The notes under the pieces: model-generated | Database searches by the model: none | What the model was told of the DNA's origin: nothing | What the model saw: only the letters and a program-made list of their open reading frames with translations | Part shown: in pieces, positions 59,968-64,000 of the stretch | How positions within the stretch are numbered: position 1 is the first letter of the stretch | Layout of the letters: each line of letters begins with the position of its first letter | Translations under genes and position numbers: made by a program | DNA from: Candidatus Bathyarchaeota archaeon | GTDB lineage: Archaea > Thermoproteota > Bathyarchaeia > Bathyarchaeales > Bathyarchaeaceae | NCBI GenBank assembly: GCA_030608565.1 | Contig: JAUWDY010000002.1 | Location: forward strand, 95,518-159,517 | Direction of reading: 5' to 3' | DNA length: 64,000 nt

Positions 59968-61509
59968 TTAATCTTTTCGTGATGTTTTTTCTTTCTTGAT
60001 TGTTTTCGAAAGTTTTCTATATACTATGGCTAAAGCAAATGGGGTAATTAGTAGAGCTAGTGAGATGTACGTGATTAACTGAGCGATTTGAAGAGGGTAT
60101 CCACCAACAGTGCCATATTTGCTTATCTTAAACTCGATTGCCTGTGATTCACTAAGATATATATGCCTGACCTCGCAACCTTCGCCCATCACATGAACCG
60201 AAATTCGATAATCACCACCAATTTTAGGCAGTGGAGCCGTTCCATCAGATTCAGTTGTTAAGTTAGCAACATTCACGTATTCCTCGTCAAATTTTCGTTC
60301 AAGCTTCACCTCAGCATTCGGAATGGGTTGCCCAAAATAATCAACAACCTTTACGGAAGGGTCTAGATTAGAAATCCTGCAATGAACTACGAGGAAAAAT
60401 GGGTCTTCAATCAAATCTAATTCTGTTTCGTTAAGAACAACTTTACGTCCCCACTCTGTGCTACCTACTTTAATCTTGTATCTTCCAAACGTACAATTGA
60501 AAGCGACGCTTCCAAAGTCAGAGTCTGTAGGTCCGGATCCCACAACGCGTTCACTGCTCCATTCATAAACCGTTACTTCAACATTTTTGAGCGCTTGTTC
60601 TTTCGAATCCAGTACGTAGACAAACAGATTGTACGTTGGGCAAGTGATGTTGATTCTGTCTTTTCCATCGCGTGTGTATGTTAGGTTTTCAATCAGTGTT
60701 GTATCAAATAGGTAGCTGTAACGTCTAGACTCAATTGTGTAACTAACATTGGCAAACGTGGTGGTGGCTATGATGCCCGTGTTATTCGTTTCAAACAGAA
60801 GAGTCTCTGTGTTGTTAGACGCTAAGCTTACGTTGATGAAGGGTAGTGGATTGCCTGCCTCATCATTTACTGCTATTGTAATGTGGGCAAGCTCGCATTC
60901 TATGTAAAACGTTTTCTGTAGCATATAGTCTGTGACGTTTCCTGTAACGCTTCCATTTAAGCTACCAACCAGTTCCTCGTTCCAGAATGCCTTAAAAGTA
61001 TAGTTGCCACGGTCAAGCCTGAAGCTGGTCCAGCCGGTTTCGTTGGTCGTTCCACCTGTGATATGCGTCATGTTGACGTAAACGTCGACAGATACGTTGG
61101 CTAGGGGTTCTTGGTCGTATTTGTTTCGTGCTTGACAGTAGACATTGATTTCGATGACTGTGAATTCAGCCGTGGCGTTGTTCGTCGTAGTTGTGTCATG
61201 TAATGCTATGTCATAATTGCCTATCGGGCGGGAGGGAACGTTAAATGTGTCGTTGACCATCGTCTCCACTGCAGTTCCGTTCTTCACTCTTTCCTCATCA
61301 AAGAAGATTGCATATGATCCGTTTGCTGTATCGATTTGTCCAATAACTCGCACGATGTCTCCGACCTGCCCGCTTTCTGGAGTAACAGACACGATTTCCA
61401 CAGGGGTTGCTGTTGCGTTAGGCAAAAGTGATGAGATGAACGTTGTTAAAAGCAGAAATGTTATGAAAGCTACTGTGATTTTTGCTTTCTTCGGCAGATT
61501 CTTGTACAC
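59968..61509 (-). CDS. Membrane-anchored multi-Ig/CarboxypepD_reg-like surface protein
   Basis: Signal peptide, repeated beta domains (VSVDVYVNMTHITGGTTNETGWTSFRLDRGNYTFKA), C-terminal TM, many N-x-T/S sequons. Confidence 0.75.
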   Translation of the reverse strand: MYKNLPKKAKITVAFITFLLLTTFISSLLPNATATPVEIVSVTPESGQVGDIVRVIGQIDTANGSYAIFFDEERVKNGTAVETMVNDTFNVPSRPIGNYDIALHDTTTTNNATAEFTVIEINVYCQARNKYDQEPLANVSVDVYVNMTHITGGTTNETGWTSFRLDRGNYTFKAFWNEELVGSLNGSVTGNVTDYMLQKTFYIECELAHITIAVNDEAGNPLPFINVSLASNNTETLLFETNNTGIIATTTFANVSYTIESRRYSYLFDTTLIENLTYTRDGKDRINITCPTYNLFVYVLDSKEQALKNVEVTVYEWSSERVVGSGPTDSDFGSVAFNCTFGRYKIKVGSTEWGRKVVLNETELDLIEDPFFLVVHCRISNLDPSVKVVDYFGQPIPNAEVKLERKFDEEYVNVANLTTESDGTAPLPKIGGDYRISVHVMGEGCEVRHIYLSESQAIEFKISKYGTVGGYPLQIAQLITYISLALLITPFALAIVYRKLSKTIKKEKTSRKD

Positions 61510-61719
61510 GTTTTTCCCTCGCTCTCTATTCCTCTGATGTTTAACTTAGTGTTCCTAGAGATGTGAACATTTCTTAACGACAAGCATTTTAAACTTTGTC
61601 CTTCAACTAGAAATCGTTATTCGTAAAATATTTTACAGCACATTACGTTTTTGCAGCCCCTGCAACATTATTTGCATGTATGCAAGATGTTAAAATCTTT
61701 AGAAAACGCAAGTAGAAAC

Positions 61720-62097
61720 CTAAGCTCTCCCCTTCTTTTTCTGTTTCTTTTCAAGTTCTCTTTCAAGTTCTTCAACCATGCTCTCCAACTCTGCCGTGAA
61801 ATCTTTTGCAAATTTGCTTAAAATCTGTAGCTGTTGTGGTGTCATAATTTTTTGCTGCAATGCCATACCTATCTCCATCGTATCTTGATCCACAACCACA
61901 GTAACATTGTCTATGATGAATTTCCAAACTTTCTGCATTTTCATATTGTTGATTTGTTCATCTGTAAAGCCTTCACTACGCAGAGCATTTAGTATCCAAT
62001 GCTTAGTGCTCTCTACCTCTTCTCTGTCCAATCCTTTCTTCTTTGCCTTTTCAAAAAACTCCTTGAAAGCCATTTCTACAGATTTTTTCTTGCTCAT
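61720..62097 (-). CDS. Conserved helical hypothetical
   Basis: MSKKKSVEMAFKEFFEKAKKKGLDREEVESTKHWILNALRSEGF..., continuous ORF. Confidence 0.55.
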   Translation of the reverse strand: MSKKKSVEMAFKEFFEKAKKKGLDREEVESTKHWILNALRSEGFTDEQINNMKMQKVWKFIIDNVTVVVDQDTMEIGMALQQKIMTPQQLQILSKFAKDFTAELESMVEELERELEKKQKKKGRA

Positions 62098-62318
62098 CAG
62101 CGATCCCAATCCCGCAATCCATGAATCCCTAATCGTGCCTTGGAACGCAAGTATCCCCCGATTAGCAGTAAACATAAACCAGCAAGAACAAAGATTTGAA
62201 ATGTTAGGTTTTGTAGAAAAACAAAATCAAGTATCGCTGCAGCAAAACCCGTAACCGTGACTACGAGGAAAGGAAGTAACGTCCAATCTTCTTTGAATGA
62301 TTTTCTCATTTTTAACAT
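62097..62318 (-). CDS. Small two-TM membrane protein
   Basis: KEDWTLLPFLVVTVTGFAAAILDFVFLQNLTFQIFVLAGLCLLLIGGYL; overlaps the 62097 gene start. Confidence 0.55.
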   Translation of the reverse strand: MLKMRKSFKEDWTLLPFLVVTVTGFAAAILDFVFLQNLTFQIFVLAGLCLLLIGGYLRSKARLGIHGLRDWDR

Positions 62319-62533
62319 CTTAGCTTCCTGCATGCATGCATTCGGTCGGAGTTAGAGGTAACATATCTTTCAATTATTGCCTGCCTCCAAAAAAGGTTTT
62401 ATGAATTGCAGACAAAATTTCGTTCTAGATCAATAGTTCATTTGAACCTGTGCTGCACACACACATTTCCATTGCTGTCACAACATAAGCGTTCAAGTAT
62501 ACATTGGAATTGTCGAGATTCGAGGTTTAGACA

Positions 62534-62553
62534 AAATCCCGGTCGGAGCACCA
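62534..62553 (+). other. tRNA 3'-end remnant with encoded CCA
   Basis: AAATCCCGGTCGGAGCACCA fits T-stem 3' strand CCCGG, acceptor TCGGAGC, discriminator A, CCA. No 5' half is present. Confidence 0.5.
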
Positions 62554-62575
62554 TCCAACCCACACACATAATGAT

Positions 62576-62605
62576 TCTCTGGTTCAAATCCATCCAGACG
62601 CACCA
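62576..62605 (+). other. Second tRNA 3'-end-like remnant
   Basis: TCTCTGGTTCAAATCCATCCAGACGCACCA, followed by TATATATGCACACAT. Confidence 0.4.
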
Positions 62606-62858
62606 TTATATATGCACACATCAACGGACTGAGAGTGAGGGGCACGCATGCACGACGGAAGTATTGAGGAAAAGTCAATACCGCAACACCGAATACATAA
62701 GGTAAGAAAGAGACTGAAAATGTCTGAATGCATACATGCAAACTCATACACACAAAAGAGTTTAAATAGCCAATATGTCAACTGGTTGAACACACGAGAA
62801 TTAGAATTCCATGAGAATGCTGGTTTTTCGTTGACTGTTAAATGGAGGTGTAGTTCGA

Positions 62859-63005
62859 TTGTCGTATAGAGAAAAGCGAGAAATGCACAAGGCTGTATGC
62901 GCTGATTGTGGTCAAGAATGTGAAGTTCCCTTCAAACCTGACGGAAGCAAACCCGTATATTGCCGAGAATGCTATTCCAAACGAAGACCCCCAAGAAGAT
63001 ACTAA
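62859..63005 (+). CDS. Small CxxC...CxxC zinc-binding protein (48 aa), absent from the supplied ORF track
   Basis: TTG start after GGAGGTG: MSYREKREMHKAVCADCGQECEVPFKPDGSKPVYCRECYSKRRPPRRY-stop. Confidence 0.85.
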   Translation: MSYREKREMHKAVCADCGQECEVPFKPDGSKPVYCRECYSKRRPPRRY

Positions 63006-63151
63006 GCTTATTAGCTAAATCTTCGGTCCGTCTTACGCACTTTCTTCCTTTTTATTGCATGCATGCATTGATGTTTGTCACACCATAGTTGCATTTATAA
63101 AAGCAAAAGTTTCTCATAATAACCATACAACTGGATGGTGGAGATAAAGAA

Positions 63152-63607
63152 GTGAGAAAGTTAAGCATAGCAACAATATGTATTTTAATTGTGTTAGGCC
63201 TCATCGCTACTACTGTCGCAGGGATAAAAGAAAGCGAAAATGTGAAGCTGAAAGAGGAGACTACAGTTCTGAGACAACAGCTTTCTGAGCTGGAGTTTTG
63301 GACTGAAGGATATTATCAACACAAAATCATTGAACTGGAAAAAGCAGAGGTTCATGTGATTTATGATGCTCCATATGACGCGGAAAGCAACGAGACGAAG
63401 CTAAGATGGCTTGCACTTATTCACAGCACTCATACAGCAACATTCCGTATCAAAATTGGCTTCTTATTCGAGAGCGGAGAAGAAGTAGGCATAACTTGGT
63501 ATGAAGTAGAAGCTGACATCACAAGATGGGTTTCAGATGAAAGCTCCGTTTCAGGTGACACATATGTCGAGGGTGTTTCTGTGGAAATCTTAGCACTCGC
63601 AGACTAA
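63152..63607 (+). CDS. Secreted/anchored hypothetical protein
   Basis: N-terminal signal anchor, coiled segment, beta-rich C-terminal domain; CATTTATAAAAG upstream could be a TATA box. Confidence 0.65.
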   Translation: MRKLSIATICILIVLGLIATTVAGIKESENVKLKEETTVLRQQLSELEFWTEGYYQHKIIELEKAEVHVIYDAPYDAESNETKLRWLALIHSTHTATFRIKIGFLFESGEEVGITWYEVEADITRWVSDESSVSGDTYVEGVSVEILALAD

Positions 63608-63705
63608 CACAATCATGCATGCATGTCGTGCCTGCTCTAAAACTACTTATAAGAGGTCTCTAAAACACATAGAATGGTTAGAACCATAGGCGGGATGAAT
63701 AACAT

Positions 63706-64000
63706 TTGGCGCGACGAGATGAACGGTTCAGGTCTTTCCCACAATACTTTATTCTTACCGAGCATGAATTGCTTTTTCTCGCTATCTGCATAGTATTAGA
63801 TGTTAGCGAATATATGGTTGCGATTTTACTTCTTCCTGTAGTAGGCGATTTTCTTGACATAGTTGGAATCCTCGCTTGCTTTGTTATGTTTCGTTGGGTT
63901 GGACTTGTGTCCTTGTTTGAGCTAGTACCGGGAGCGGACATTCTACCTATCTTCATCATCACATGGTTAATATGGTATTTTGTGAGAAAGAGTGAGCAAC
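63706..64000 (+). CDS. Membrane protein, 3'-truncated by the window edge (not in ORF track)
   Basis: TTG start: MARRDERFRSFPQYFILTEHELLFLAICIVLDVSEYMVAILLLPVVGDFLDIVGILACFVMFRWVGLVSLFELVPGADILPIFIITWLIWYFVRKSEQ, still open at the end. Confidence 0.7.
   Translation, partial: MARRDERFRSFPQYFILTEHELLFLAICIVLDVSEYMVAILLLPVVGDFLDIVGILACFVMFRWVGLVSLFELVPGADILPIFIITWLIWYFVRKSEQ

Noticed and set aside
1-64000. CRISPR array
   Set aside because: No regularly spaced 24-40 nt direct repeats with unique spacers. The repeats seen are short motifs or C-tract units.

Overview
This 64 kb window is archaeal. Supporting genes are archaemetzincin, a Rpo12 subunit, an AglB/STT3 oligosaccharyltransferase, a Trm5-like protein beside a Trm112-like protein, Alg7/AglH-like and Alg14-Alg13-like proteins, and DUF1616 proteins. 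I infer a TACK/Bathyarchaeia-type genome. Most of the window (about 4.9-59.3 kb) is a glycan/N-glycosylation and cell-surface island. It holds about ten glycosyltransferases, nucleotide-sugar pyrophosphorylases, dehydrogenases and epimerases, a flippase, a polysaccharide deacetylase, and an archaeosortase-like protein with PEP-CTERM-like substrates. It also holds a PIG-L deacetylase next to a BshC-like protein. There are no rRNA genes, intact tRNAs, CRISPR arrays or recognisable transposases. The most unusual signal is a family of long alternating purine/pyrimidine palindromes (ATGCATGCATG, CATACATGCAT, GCGCGCGC types). They are mostly intergenic and repeatedly sit at the exact edges of gene fragments: a beta-helix fragment bounded on both sides, an epimerase C-terminal fragment, the join inside an internally deleted epimerase, indels between two methyltransferase paralogs, and tRNA 3'-end remnants. 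This may be the scar of an undescribed rearrangement or end-joining process, or a recombination-site family. Other items are an iteron-like TGCG/TTAG array at 21.05-21.21 kb, a C-tract repeat family at both ends of a 33 kb segment, a decayed wecB plus a second wecB remnant, and several other gene fragments. All motif counts were made by eye.
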